Of a stretch of DNA of 43,854 nt, positions 7,439 to 16,501 are shown one piece after another. The stretch comes from Cellulophaga sp. BC115SP. Its GTDB lineage: Bacteria; Bacteroidota; Bacteroidia; Cytophagales; Spirosomataceae. The notes beneath the pieces are model-generated. The model was given only the letters and a program-made list of their open reading frames with translations, searched no databases and was not told where the DNA came from. Position 1 is the first letter of the stretch, and every line of letters begins with the position of its first letter. A program made the translations under genes and the position numbers. Location of the stretch: contig NZ_JAAALB010000048.1 of the NCBI RefSeq assembly GCF_009905545.1, positions 1-43,854 on the forward strand, in the 5' to 3' direction.

Positions 7439-10363
7439 TTAATTATTTCTTTGTGCTTTATTGACGATAGTTTTTACCACGTCGTCTAGCTCCTGAGCCG
7501 AGCCTTTCAGGTCTGTTAGTAGCTGCATAGTTTCCTCATCTAATGCTGCTTCCGTCACTTCCAAAAAATCAACAATACCAAGAATCTTGGCCAATGGCTG
7601 TCTTACTGCATGAGATTGAAACCAGGCAATTTCTTTCAGCTGGTTAGATTGTTGGTCGATAGTTTCCATTTTCTGAGTTAGTTCAGAAATGTCTTTTGCA
7701 AAACATGCTACTCCTGTAACGTTACCTTGATGGTCATAAATGGGATTGAAATTTACAATGGCTCTCAAGCGTTTTCCAGAAGGGTGGTAGGTAGCCAAGT
7801 CCTCAATTACAGAGTGTGGTTCTCCTTTCATACAACGTTCATAATAGGCGTACCACTTTGCTTTAATGGCTTCGCCAAGGGACTTACGTGCGGAAGAAGT
7901 ATCTAAATTGATAGGGTTACCAACCAAATCTGATAACATATCAACATAAGCTTTATTGGCAATGGTCAAGTTATACTCTTTATCAACCGACCAAATCAAT
8001 TCGGTTGTAGCGTTAATAATGGCTTCTAAATTCTTTTGCATAGTGGCAATTGCGAGACTGTGTTCTTTTGCAAGAGTTATGTCACGAATATACACTGATA
8101 TTCCTTCATTTGAAGGGTATGCGGTAGATTCTATCCAAATATTTTGCTTTGAAAGGTATGTTTCTAGAAATAAAGAGGTATGCTTTTGACTAGCCTCCTC
8201 AATCATGGTGGCTAGTTTGGGAGATAAGTCTTGTAATAATACTAAACAATTCTGATTCAGAACTTCCTCTTTAGCAATACCTAAAATACGTTCTGCCGAT
8301 GCATTCCAATAGTTTACATTCCATGATTTATCTACCGAAATGAATCCATCAGTGATACTTTCTAGCATATTTCTGGTTTGCTCGGCATTTTTCAGAATCA
8401 AGTCCGTTTGAGCTTTTAATTCCGTTACATCCCGCCCAATTACAAAAACTTGTTTGCCATTGGGGTCAGGCACTGCCACCCAAGCAAAGTGACGATAGGT
8501 ACCTGCTTTGGTCCGATACCTATTAGCATGTGCACGAATAATTTCCCCTTGGTAAAGCTTGGCAATTTGATGGGATGAAGTTTCGAGATCTTCAGGATGG
8601 ATCAAGTCTGTAAACTTTTTAGACTTTAATTCCTCCGCAGAAAATCCTAGTACATTGGTAAAGGCTGGGTTAGTTTTTACTAAATAGCCATTTTTATCGG
8701 CGATACAAATTAAATCTGCTGAATAGTCAAATAGGTTGGAAAGTTCTTCTCTAGCTTTGACTTTTTCGATAAGATTACCCAAACCTGCAGCCACCTTCGA
8801 TAAAACTCCAATGAGATAGGAATCGTATGAGACTTTTTGGTCGGTCATTAATATAATAATGCCAACAATCTGCTCGCTGTTTGGAGCTTCGAAAATTGGA
8901 ATCGAAACGGCAGTATAATCAAGTTTGGGGTCTAAAAGCTCTTGGCGACTAAAACTTTCATGATGATATAAGTCGCTAAACCAATAGGCAGATCTACTTA
9001 TCCAAGAATTATTGGAGATACTTTTTTCTTTGAAACCTCTCGTTCTGTTACGAGAAGCTTCCGCGAAATTTACAAACTGAGCATTATTAGGATTGGCTGA
9101 TGCACTAGCAAGAAATAAAACCTGATTTTGAGAATCGGGAAGCCAAAATTCTACATTTTCCCAACCAGTAAATAAGCGAATATTGTTACTAATGGCATTG
9201 AGCGTAGATTTGAGTGTAAACGAATCTTTGATAGAAGAGAGAATCCTACTGTTTAATTCATCTTCTCTAGCTTTGAGTTCAGATTCAGTAACATCATTAA
9301 AAATATGCAGATGAATCCCTTCTCTGATATTGGCGAGTGCACGCCAAGAGGCAATTTTCGTATCATTATGGCTTGATTTTAACGAAATTTTACCTTCATG
9401 CTTTCCAATCGTATGAAATTTTTCCCATAAACTTACAAAAGGGGTATTGAACTCAGGCTTGACAATTTCCTCTAACGATTTGCCTTGAAGAAATGCTTTC
9501 GAAGCATTAAAGAGTTCTTCGGAAGCGCTATTCGACTCTAGGATTTTTCCCTCACTATCAGTCAGTAAAATAGCATCGGAAGAATGCTCAAAAATGAGGA
9601 AGAGTTGTTTTGAGGCAACGTTTTTTTCTTGTTCAGCTTTGACTTTCGAAGTCACATCATGCGCCAATACCAATACTGCATCAGTGCCTTTATAGATGGT
9701 TGGGTGCGAAGTGAGCTCTACGTAAATAACCTCTCCAGACTTAGTAAGATGTGTGACAACATGATCTGAAATGATGACATTTTTGTCTAATGAACTTGCC
9801 GCCAAATCATGAATAGAACGTTGGTAAAACTCCTTTGGCGTATATCCGTACTTTTGACAAGCAGCATCGTTTACCTTAATAAACTGCCCATTCTCAGCAT
9901 TATACACCCACATAGGAAGTGGATTCGCATCAAAAAGTTGCTTATAATCATTTGCTATTTTCTTGAAACGACTTCTTAGTATCTGTCTCTCTCGTGCAAA
10001 AAATAAGTTTTTTTCTATATCACTTTGTAAAAAATCATTCCACAAAATACAATCCTGTGCACCTGCTTGTATAAAGTTTCGCTGGATAGTAGAGTCAAGA
10101 ATTTTACATAAAATAATGATTGAAGAACTTCCAAATAAATGACTTAAATACTCTGTTTGGGAGAAAATATTAAATTCAGATGTTTCAAAATAAGAAGCGT
10201 CAACAAAGATAAAATCAGGCTTGGATTTAATGAGTGATTTGGAGAAAGTATGCTCAGTTACAGCAAAAATCCCCAAAGTACTTATTTCCATACTTCTCAG
10301 TTTTTGCTCTATTTGATCGATAGTTTCTTGATTATCACTAAAAGTAAGGGCTTTTCGTAACAT
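7439..10363 (-). CDS. Multi-PAS/GAF sensor with terminal DHp-like helix, no kinase ATPase domain
   Basis: A 974-residue cytoplasmic sensor. Residues of about 1-135 look like a degenerate receiver fold (FIFVDASYF in place of the phospho-acceptor strand, IIILCKI, AGAQDCILWNDF without the usual KP). Then come PAS1 (about 140-245), PAS2 (about 255-355), a GAF domain (about 370-540), PAS3 (about 545-660; FDYSADLICIADKNGYLVKTN), PAS4 (about 665-770) and PAS5 (about 780-890). The last 80 residues match a HisKA-like dimerisation helix, including AWFQSHAVRQPLAKILG with the candidate phospho-His. The protein stops there: no HATPase_c motifs (N, G1, F, G2 boxes) are seen, and none lie downstream, where only the convergent TetR gene follows. 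It could be a scaffold or phospho-acceptor partnered in trans, or a sensor that pairs with another kinase. No response regulator is adjacent. Confidence 0.85.
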   Translation of the reverse strand: MLRKALTFSDNQETIDQIEQKLRSMEISTLGIFAVTEHTFSKSLIKSKPDFIFVDASYFETSEFNIFSQTEYLSHLFGSSSIIILCKILDSTIQRNFIQAGAQDCILWNDFLQSDIEKNLFFARERQILRSRFKKIANDYKQLFDANPLPMWVYNAENGQFIKVNDAACQKYGYTPKEFYQRSIHDLAASSLDKNVIISDHVVTHLTKSGEVIYVELTSHPTIYKGTDAVLVLAHDVTSKVKAEQEKNVASKQLFLIFEHSSDAILLTDSEGKILESNSASEELFNASKAFLQGKSLEEIVKPEFNTPFVSLWEKFHTIGKHEGKISLKSSHNDTKIASWRALANIREGIHLHIFNDVTESELKAREDELNSRILSSIKDSFTLKSTLNAISNNIRLFTGWENVEFWLPDSQNQVLFLASASANPNNAQFVNFAEASRNRTRGFKEKSISNNSWISRSAYWFSDLYHHESFSRQELLDPKLDYTAVSIPIFEAPNSEQIVGIIILMTDQKVSYDSYLIGVLSKVAAGLGNLIEKVKAREELSNLFDYSADLICIADKNGYLVKTNPAFTNVLGFSAEELKSKKFTDLIHPEDLETSSHQIAKLYQGEIIRAHANRYRTKAGTYRHFAWVAVPDPNGKQVFVIGRDVTELKAQTDLILKNAEQTRNMLESITDGFISVDKSWNVNYWNASAERILGIAKEEVLNQNCLVLLQDLSPKLATMIEEASQKHTSLFLETYLSKQNIWIESTAYPSNEGISVYIRDITLAKEHSLAIATMQKNLEAIINATTELIWSVDKEYNLTIANKAYVDMLSDLVGNPINLDTSSARKSLGEAIKAKWYAYYERCMKGEPHSVIEDLATYHPSGKRLRAIVNFNPIYDHQGNVTGVACFAKDISELTQKMETIDQQSNQLKEIAWFQSHAVRQPLAKILGIVDFLEVTEAALDEETMQLLTDLKGSAQELDDVVKTIVNKAQRNN

Positions 10364-10584
10364 AATATTGGCGGTGATTAAGTATGAAGCCTATACGTCA
10401 AATATACATTATTTTAAGGAAGAAAGCGTCGTTTACAGTAAAATTACTTTCAATTAGTGAAGATTTTTTTGTGTGAGTGTCAAAAAAACACATTATCTAT
10501 CTGCATGGCTTTTTATTCACCTGCAAAAACTCATAAAAGATTCCTTGATAATCAGTATATTGAGATTTTAACCCTTCAAAAACT

Positions 10585-11880
10585 ATGAAAAGACGAGATT
10601 TTATCAAATATTCTTCCTCTGCAAGCCTTTACTACTCAAGTTTGCCTTTGCTACCCGCATTGTCCTCAAAAGTCAATAGATATAAGACCGCCCTTATTGG
10701 CACAGGTTGGTGGGGTATGAATATCCTCCGAGAAGCCATCAGAGCAGGAGAGTCGCAGGTGGTAGCAATGTGCGACGTCGACGAAAATCAATTAAACAAT
10801 GCGCTTAAAGAAGTTTCTACGCTATGTAGTGATAGTCCTAAGCGTTACCGAGATTTTAGAGAATTGCTTCATCGAGAAAAACCCGAAATCGTAATTGTAG
10901 CAACGCCCGATCACTGGCACCCGTTGATTGCTATTGCGGCAATGGAAATTGGTGCGAATGTTTATGTCGAAAAGCCAATTGGGCATACCATTATGGAAGG
11001 TCGAGCTATGGTAAATGCTGCTCGTAAATACGACCGAATTGTGCAAGTGGGAACACACAGGCGAGTTTCTCCACATAATATTTCAGGAATGAATTTTATT
11101 CGTTCTGGAAAAGTTGGACAAATTGGTATGATTCGGGCATTTGTGCACTATGGCGGAGGCGCGGGTACGGTAGTTCCTAATTCGGAAGTCCCCCAAGGAT
11201 TAGATTGGGATATGTATTGCGGTCCAGCGCCTTTGATTCCGTACAACAAAGTAATTCATCCGAAAGGATTTAGACAATTTCTCAACTTTTCAAATGGACA
11301 ACTTGGCGATTGGGGAATACATTGGATGGATCAGATCCTTTGGTGTATGGAAGAAAAATATCCTCGAAAAATTTACTCAACCATGGCACGACATATTCGC
11401 AAAGACAATACGGATGCGCCAGATATGCAATTGGTAAATTATGAGTTTGAAAACTTTCACGTTTCATGGGAGCACCGATTGTTTGCTGCCAACGAAGCTG
11501 AGCATACCAATGTAGGTTGTTATTTTTATGGAACAGAAGGGACTTTTCACATGGGGTGGCAAGATGGCTGGACTTTTTATCCTGCCAATAAAAACAAACC
11601 AATTTTGCATGAGGATCCAGTCCTTAACAAACCCGATGACCAGAATATCCGTGAATTATGGCAAAATTTCTTGGTGTCTATCAAAACCCATAAACCACCT
11701 CTTTGTGATATTGAAGTAGGACACCGTTCAACCAATATGAGTTTGTTGGGTATGCTTTCTGCTAAAGTAGGTCGCAGTATTATTTGGGATGGCGAGAAAG
11801 AAATTATTCTTAATGACCCCGAGGCCAATAAGTTATTAAAAAGAGAATATCGCAAACCTTGGGAATATCCTTCGGTCTAA
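10585..11880 (+). CDS. Gfo/Idh/MocA-family oxidoreductase
   Basis: A 431-residue NAD(P)-dependent oxidoreductase of the glucose-fructose oxidoreductase type. The N-terminus MKRRDFIKYSSSAS resembles a Tat signal (RRDFIK), so the enzyme is probably exported to the periplasm with bound cofactor. The Rossmann motif appears as IGTGWWGMNIL at about residue 39. The sugar-binding Lys lies in YVEKPIGH (E129-K130-P131), and a catalytic His is H246 in GDWGIHWMDQ. Family members act on sugars and inositols, or as glycosidases by a redox route. The substrate is not readable here. It is convergent with xylulokinase across a 305-bp gap that holds hairpins and repeats. Confidence 0.88.
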   Translation: MKRRDFIKYSSSASLYYSSLPLLPALSSKVNRYKTALIGTGWWGMNILREAIRAGESQVVAMCDVDENQLNNALKEVSTLCSDSPKRYRDFRELLHREKPEIVIVATPDHWHPLIAIAAMEIGANVYVEKPIGHTIMEGRAMVNAARKYDRIVQVGTHRRVSPHNISGMNFIRSGKVGQIGMIRAFVHYGGGAGTVVPNSEVPQGLDWDMYCGPAPLIPYNKVIHPKGFRQFLNFSNGQLGDWGIHWMDQILWCMEEKYPRKIYSTMARHIRKDNTDAPDMQLVNYEFENFHVSWEHRLFAANEAEHTNVGCYFYGTEGTFHMGWQDGWTFYPANKNKPILHEDPVLNKPDDQNIRELWQNFLVSIKTHKPPLCDIEVGHRSTNMSLLGMLSAKVGRSIIWDGEKEIILNDPEANKLLKREYRKPWEYPSV

Positions 11881-11939
11881 TATTTTCAATTCCCACAGGC
11901 GTGTAACTGAAGTTGCAAGCCTGTGGGAAATTGAAAATA
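11881..11939. terminator. Long hairpin between convergent genes (covarying family)
   Basis: It begins directly after the oxidoreductase stop. Outer arms TATTTTCAATTCCCACAGGC and its near-exact complement (one extra A) form about 20 bp. An inner stem TGTAACT / AGTTGCA with loop GA continues it after one mismatch. It is a strong structure likely to act as a terminator, and its inner part is related to the hairpin at 5949-5980. Confidence 0.75.
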
Positions 11940-11965
11940 AGCTCAAAGTAAAATTGCATTAACAT

Positions 11966-12002
11966 GCTTTAGGCTATAAGCCGTAAGCCTTAGGCACAAG
12001 CT
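11966..12002. repeat. GCTTTAGGC-type palindromic repeat
   Basis: Built from short inverted units (GGCT-ATA-AGCC and AAGCC-TTA-GGC) and related to the sequence at 37397-37488. Alignment of GCTTTAGGCTATAAGCCG with the copy there is good but gapped. Confidence 0.45.
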
Positions 12003-12100
12003 TCTATAAACCTATTAGATATATTAAAAGCTGATTGTGAAATTATTGTAAATGCAAAGTGTTGATAGTTAAAGTCTTATATTAAAAATTAGAGATATAA

Positions 12101-12176
12101 GAAGGATTCCAACTATTTCCGAAATCCAACATCCGACATCCGAAATAAACAGTTTTAGAATCCTTCGTACGCTACT
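12101..12176 (+). repeat. Interspersed repeat, copy A (short form)
   Basis: Ends in the inverted pair GAAGGATTC (12101-12109) and GAATCCTTC (12158-12166). It contains TTCCGAAATCCAACATCCGA (12117-12136) and GAAATAAACAGTTTT, both exactly shared with copy C. The centre found in copies B and C is missing. Confidence 0.75.
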
Positions 12177-12185
12177 AATTCATAG

Positions 12186-13676
12186 TTAATTCTTAAGCTG
12201 TTTGTCCAAAATGCTTTTCCAGTTTGCATATACAGATTGATACTGTTCTTGTAACTCTTTTTCTGGCTCTACGCTTCCGATTGATTTCATATTTTCGAAT
12301 GCTTCTTTTGGCTGAGCAAAGAATCCTTTTCCAATACCTGCACCCAAAGCTGCACCTTTTGCACCATCCGTATCATATAACTCAACTGCCACGCCGATAG
12401 TATTAACTAACGCTTTCGTAAATACGTTACTTAAGAACATATTGGCCTTGCCTGCACGAATAACGGTAGGAGCTGTGCCTGTTTCTGCCATAATATCAAC
12501 ACCATATTTTAAGGAGAATGCAATACCCTCCTGCGCAGCACGAATCAAATGAGCAGTGGTATGCACATTAAAGTTAAGCCCAGTTATGGTTGAATGAATA
12601 CTTTTGTTTGAAAGCACTCTTTCTGCTCCATTGCCAAATGGTAAAATTGTCAGACCATTCGCACCTGCTTTGATGGCTGATGCCGCCTCATTCATTTGGC
12701 TATATGACCACTGTGGCGCAACTTGATCACGCATCCAACGATTCAGAATACCAGTCCCATTGACACATAACAATGTTCCCAAACGATTGAACCCATCTAA
12801 TTGGTGATTGACGTGTGCAAATGTATTGACACGTGAAAGTGGATCATAACTAACTTGGTCAGAAACTGAATAAACTACACCAGAAGTGCCAGCAGTAGCT
12901 GCTACTTCACCAGGTTCTAGAACATTCAACGACAAGGCGTTGTTTGGTTGGTCACCTGCTTTGTAACATACAGGCGTTCCTGCCTTTAAGCCAGTCAAGT
13001 CTGCCATAGAACTGCTCACCTCGCCATGATTTGAAAATACAGGTTTTAATTCAGGTAAAACAGTTTTAGGAAAACCATAATATTTAAGTATATCTTCAGA
13101 AATAGCATTTTCTTTAAAGTCCCAAAAAATACCTTCTGAAAGTGCCGAATTTGAAGTCGTAATTGAATTGGTGAGTTTCATCGCTATAAAATCACCTGGC
13201 AGCATAATCTTGTAAACAGAACCATATACTCTTGGCTCGTTTGCTTTTACCCAAGCTAATTTTGAGGCTGTAAAATTCCCGGGAGAATTGAGTAAATGAG
13301 ATAAACATTTTTCCTCTCCAATTTCTTGAAATGCTTTATTACCAATTTCCACCGCACGACTATCACACCAAATAATCGATGGGCGAAGCACACGGTGTTC
13401 TCTATCGACCATAACTAATCCATGCATTTGATACGCAATACCGATCGCTTGAATATCTTTGGGGTTGTATTTGCCCGAATCATTACAACGCTGGATGGCA
13501 TTTACTGCGCAATTCCACCACATTTCAGGGTCTTGTTCAGCCCAATCAGAGAAGGGTGAAGAGATAGTGTTCTCGGTATCAGGGTATTGTGCTGAGGTCA
13601 CCAATTGACCTGTGTCGCCATCTACAACCGAAGCTTTAATGGAAGATGTACCAATGTCGATTCCTAGTAAAAGCAT
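12186..13676 (-). CDS. xylB: Xylulokinase (FGGY family)
   Basis: A 496-residue sugar kinase that phosphorylates D-xylulose to D-xylulose 5-phosphate with ATP, feeding the pentose phosphate pathway. The N-terminal ATPase-fold motif is LLLGIDIGTSSIKASVVD. The xylulokinase-like YQMHGLVMVD and WCDSRA segments follow at about 80-110. The C-terminal FGGY domain shows TAGTSGVVY and the DGAKGAALGAGIGKGFF segment. Length is standard. It is transcribed alone, with no xylose isomerase or transporter beside it in the window. Two palindromes lie in the 228-bp gap shared with the divergent ABC operon, and the nearer (13719-13740) may be its operator. A different FGGY pentulose kinase is possible but less likely. 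Confidence 0.88.
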   Translation of the reverse strand: MLLLGIDIGTSSIKASVVDGDTGQLVTSAQYPDTENTISSPFSDWAEQDPEMWWNCAVNAIQRCNDSGKYNPKDIQAIGIAYQMHGLVMVDREHRVLRPSIIWCDSRAVEIGNKAFQEIGEEKCLSHLLNSPGNFTASKLAWVKANEPRVYGSVYKIMLPGDFIAMKLTNSITTSNSALSEGIFWDFKENAISEDILKYYGFPKTVLPELKPVFSNHGEVSSSMADLTGLKAGTPVCYKAGDQPNNALSLNVLEPGEVAATAGTSGVVYSVSDQVSYDPLSRVNTFAHVNHQLDGFNRLGTLLCVNGTGILNRWMRDQVAPQWSYSQMNEAASAIKAGANGLTILPFGNGAERVLSNKSIHSTITGLNFNVHTTAHLIRAAQEGIAFSLKYGVDIMAETGTAPTVIRAGKANMFLSNVFTKALVNTIGVAVELYDTDGAKGAALGAGIGKGFFAQPKEAFENMKSIGSVEPEKELQEQYQSVYANWKSILDKQLKN

Positions 13677-13718
13677 AGAGGAATATATTAAATGATTGCT
13701 TTATTTTTATAAGATATA

Positions 13719-13740
13719 GGATAAATGATATGATTTATCC
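13719..13740. promoter_or_regulatory. Candidate operator upstream of xylulokinase
   Basis: Perfect inverted repeat GGATAAAT - GATATG - ATTTATCC, 43-64 bp upstream of the xylB start. Its position fits a repressor or activator site for xylB. The regulator is unknown. Confidence 0.5.
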
Positions 13741-13797
13741 ATTTAGCAAAGATAGAAATTTTTCCGTTACTGTTCTAATCTGTTCTATGTTTTACGG

Positions 13798-13817
13798 TAT
13801 TTTTTCATGAAAAAATA
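13798..13817. promoter_or_regulatory. Perfect 20-bp palindrome upstream of the ABC operon
   Basis: TATTTTTTCATGAAAAAATA reads the same on both strands and lies 88 bp upstream of the first ABC ATPase gene. It may be an operator; AT-richness makes chance symmetry more likely than for GC-rich sites. Confidence 0.4.
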
Positions 13818-13904
13818 TACTTTACAAAAAAGTAGATTAACTTTAATGAAATTTTCACGAACCACAATTTTAATAGAGTAGAGAATTTCTAACCCCTGAT
13901 AATA

Positions 13905-14693
13905 ATGAATATTGATTGCCCTGTGATAGAGATTGAAAATTTGAGTATGAATTACGGTGAAAAGGAAGTTCTAAAGGGACTAAACCTCACGGTAAATCAT
14001 GGTCAAATTGTTGGATATATCGGACCTAACGGAGCAGGGAAAAGTACTACGCTGAAGACATTGATTGGAATGGTAACTGGATTTTCGGGTATGGTTCGTG
14101 TACTTGGGTATAATATCCGAACACACTCGCTTGAAGTAAAGCAGAAAGTCGGCTATGTTCCCGAAAATGCACAATTGTACGAGCAATTGACTCCGCTGGA
14201 ATACCTGAGATTTGTAGGACGCTTGCATAAAATGTCTGATCATAAGATTGCCGAAATTTCGCCCAAAATGCTTGAAGTATTTGAGTTAGGGAATATGGCT
14301 GACAGACGTATGAGCGTATTTTCGAAAGGCTCAAAGCAAAAAGTCCAATTGATAGCTGGAATGATGCACAATCCCGATTTGATTATTTTGGATGAACCAC
14401 TTTCTGGATTAGATCCGAATGCAGTATTGCTAGTAAAAGAGATCTTGGGTAAGCTCAAACTCCAAGGAAAGACGATTTTTTATTCATCGCATTTGATGGA
14501 TGTAGTAGAAAAAATTTCAGACAGAATTATCGTAATCAACCAAGGCGAAATAATAGCTGATGGTACTTTCGAAGAATTGCAACAAAATGCAACTGGCTCT
14601 TTAGAATCGATTTTTAGTAACTTAACAGGAAACACTTCACATATTAAAGACAATGCAGAGTTGTTTGTTTCGGTGTTGGATGATATAAAGTAA
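13905..14693 (+). CDS. ABC transporter ATPase, ABC-2 exporter type
   Basis: A 262-residue nucleotide-binding subunit. Walker A is GPNGAGKST (about 41-49), the signature loop is the degenerate FSKGSKQK, and Walker B is LIILDEPLSGLDP, with the switch His in YSSHLMD. This form is common in ABC-2 exporters of the CcmA/NatA group. It starts an apparent operon: a 12-TM protein follows after 81 bp, then a second and quite different ATPase. The 81-bp gap has no clear structure. The cargo cannot be inferred. Confidence 0.9.
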   Translation: MNIDCPVIEIENLSMNYGEKEVLKGLNLTVNHGQIVGYIGPNGAGKSTTLKTLIGMVTGFSGMVRVLGYNIRTHSLEVKQKVGYVPENAQLYEQLTPLEYLRFVGRLHKMSDHKIAEISPKMLEVFELGNMADRRMSVFSKGSKQKVQLIAGMMHNPDLIILDEPLSGLDPNAVLLVKEILGKLKLQGKTIFYSSHLMDVVEKISDRIIVINQGEIIADGTFEELQQNATGSLESIFSNLTGNTSHIKDNAELFVSVLDDIK

Positions 14694-14774
14694 ATGACTG
14701 GGGCGATCCCTCATTTGCTAACGCATCGAAATTGCATAGGATGGCTCGCTATCCCTATTTTACTCAACTGAACT

Positions 14775-16481
14775 ATGGTTAAATTTATATTATACTTATT
14801 AGATAAATTTCGTTGGTTTTTTATAAATATTGGTGTTGATTACACCTCACTTCGTGCTATACTCGAAGTAAAGTTATTAATTGAAACAAGAGGTTTTTGG
14901 ATAAAAAATCCACGTGCTGCTGAAATTTCCGAAAATCCTGAGGAAGATGAAAACTCCGTTTTCGAGTCTGAAATAGAGGAGGAATCCAATCATAGAACAT
15001 TCCTCAAAACCTCCATTATTCAAGCAGTTTTTAGTTTCTTGTACGCAATCGTGATATTCTCAGTAAAGCAAACAGTATTTAATATGCTACTGATGTGTTT
15101 TACTTATATGATGTTTATGATTTGCTTTAATATGTTGGCGGATTTTGCAGAAGTACTTTTTGATAATCAGGACAATTCAACTTTATTGTCCAGACCAGTA
15201 GACCCCAAAACAATCTGGATTTCTCGACTACTTCATTTATTGATATTTCTTGGGCTGTTGACGTTTGCGAACGCGATTGGGCTCGCTGTTGTATTAGCCC
15301 TAAAAATGGGTTTTGTAGTAGGTTTACTCTTTCTGATAGGGGTAAGTTTTCTGTGTCTAATTTCAGTCTTTATCTCTAGTGGACTCTACATTTTTTTATC
15401 CAAACTGGTTAATCCTGAACGCTTTAAAGATATTATCATTTATGTGCAGATTTTCTTTACGCTCAGTCTTTCAATAGGCTATCAGTTTATTTCTGGACAA
15501 TCAAAAATTTCGGTGGAGGATATTTTTCAGCCTTCTAGCGTAAAGTTTTGGCACTATTTTGCACCTCCTGCATGGTATGCCCATATCTTGGATAGCTATG
15601 TTTATCACGTGAAAGATTGGCATCACTTGAATTTTATTTTTCTGGGAATATTGTTTCCCATCATCGCAATGGTGTTGATTAATAAATACTTGGCTCCTTT
15701 TTTTGCAAATAGACTCACTTCTATCCAATATTTTGCAACGGTCGATACTCGAACGGCTTCAGCTAAATTCCTGATTCGTGATTTCTTCAGTAAGATTCAC
15801 AAATTGTTCAAACACTCTATTCTCGAAAAATCTGCTTTTGAGCTTGTCTGGACGATTGTTACGAGGGATAGAAGGTTCAAGCTAAGAGCTTATCCCTCTT
15901 TGGGCTTGTTGATTCTTTTTACCATTCGCTATTACAATGATACTTTGACAGTGGATGTAAACCGATTAATGATTCTGTATTACACCACATTTACGCTTAG
16001 TATGATTGTGCAGCAAATCTTTTTGTCGGACAACTGGAAAGCTTCTTGGATTTATCAAATTATGCCAATAGAAAATCCAGGGGAATTACTCGTTGGGGCT
16101 TATCGCTCAGTTATTATTCGTTTTATTGTGCCGCTTTATATTTTGATTACTACGATCATGTTATTAAAGGAAGGTATCGCTTGTTTAAAAGATGTGTACC
16201 TCAATATTTCAGTAACATTACTGTATATCGCCATCAGTGTTTTTAAAGAAAGTTTCAGACTACCATTTTCTGTAGAGGCTACCAACTCGAATGCAAAAGG
16301 GAATAATTGGATAAGATTTTTTAACCTTATCTTTGTCATGCCAACCATTGGCTTGATCCATTATTATATTGCAAAGACCTTGGTGGGAACTTTAGTGATT
16401 GCCACAGCCTTTTCTATAATAGCAATCATTTTATTTCAACAGTATAAATTTATTTCTTGGGAAAGAATTCGACATTCGTAA
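14775..16481 (+). CDS. Polytopic membrane protein, probable ABC exporter permease
   Basis: A 568-residue protein with about 12 predicted membrane helices (starting near 78, 100, 150, 180, 218, 285, 370, 400, 445, 470, 510 and 535). An acidic cytoplasmic segment (about 45-72, many Glu) precedes the first helix. No periplasmic sensor domain or MacB-type ectodomain is seen. Position between two ABC ATPase genes makes it the likely permease. Twelve helices in one chain may correspond to two fused six-helix halves, which would remove the need for a second permease gene. I do not recognise a named family. Confidence 0.75.
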   Translation: MVKFILYLLDKFRWFFINIGVDYTSLRAILEVKLLIETRGFWIKNPRAAEISENPEEDENSVFESEIEEESNHRTFLKTSIIQAVFSFLYAIVIFSVKQTVFNMLLMCFTYMMFMICFNMLADFAEVLFDNQDNSTLLSRPVDPKTIWISRLLHLLIFLGLLTFANAIGLAVVLALKMGFVVGLLFLIGVSFLCLISVFISSGLYIFLSKLVNPERFKDIIIYVQIFFTLSLSIGYQFISGQSKISVEDIFQPSSVKFWHYFAPPAWYAHILDSYVYHVKDWHHLNFIFLGILFPIIAMVLINKYLAPFFANRLTSIQYFATVDTRTASAKFLIRDFFSKIHKLFKHSILEKSAFELVWTIVTRDRRFKLRAYPSLGLLILFTIRYYNDTLTVDVNRLMILYYTTFTLSMIVQQIFLSDNWKASWIYQIMPIENPGELLVGAYRSVIIRFIVPLYILITTIMLLKEGIACLKDVYLNISVTLLYIAISVFKESFRLPFSVEATNSNAKGNNWIRFFNLIFVMPTIGLIHYYIAKTLVGTLVIATAFSIIAIILFQQYKFISWERIRHS

Positions 16482-16501
16482 GAGTTTCCCTCTACAAAGG
16501 C

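Larger units (their letters stand above)
11881..12185. other. Gene-free stretch rich in palindromic repeats
   Basis: 305 bp between the convergent oxidoreductase and xylulokinase genes. It holds the long hairpin (11881-11939), a GCTTTAGGC-type repeat (11966-12002) and copy A of the interspersed repeat (12101-12176). I see no open reading frame worth calling. Confidence 0.7.

Noticed and set aside
7439-7600. Frameshift that removed a kinase ATPase domain from the multi-PAS protein
   Set aside because: No HATPase motif is seen in any frame downstream; a hairpin and a convergent gene follow immediately.
16457-16501. TTG start for the second ABC ATPase
   Set aside because: It overlaps the permease gene and adds 15 residues absent from typical ATPase subunits.
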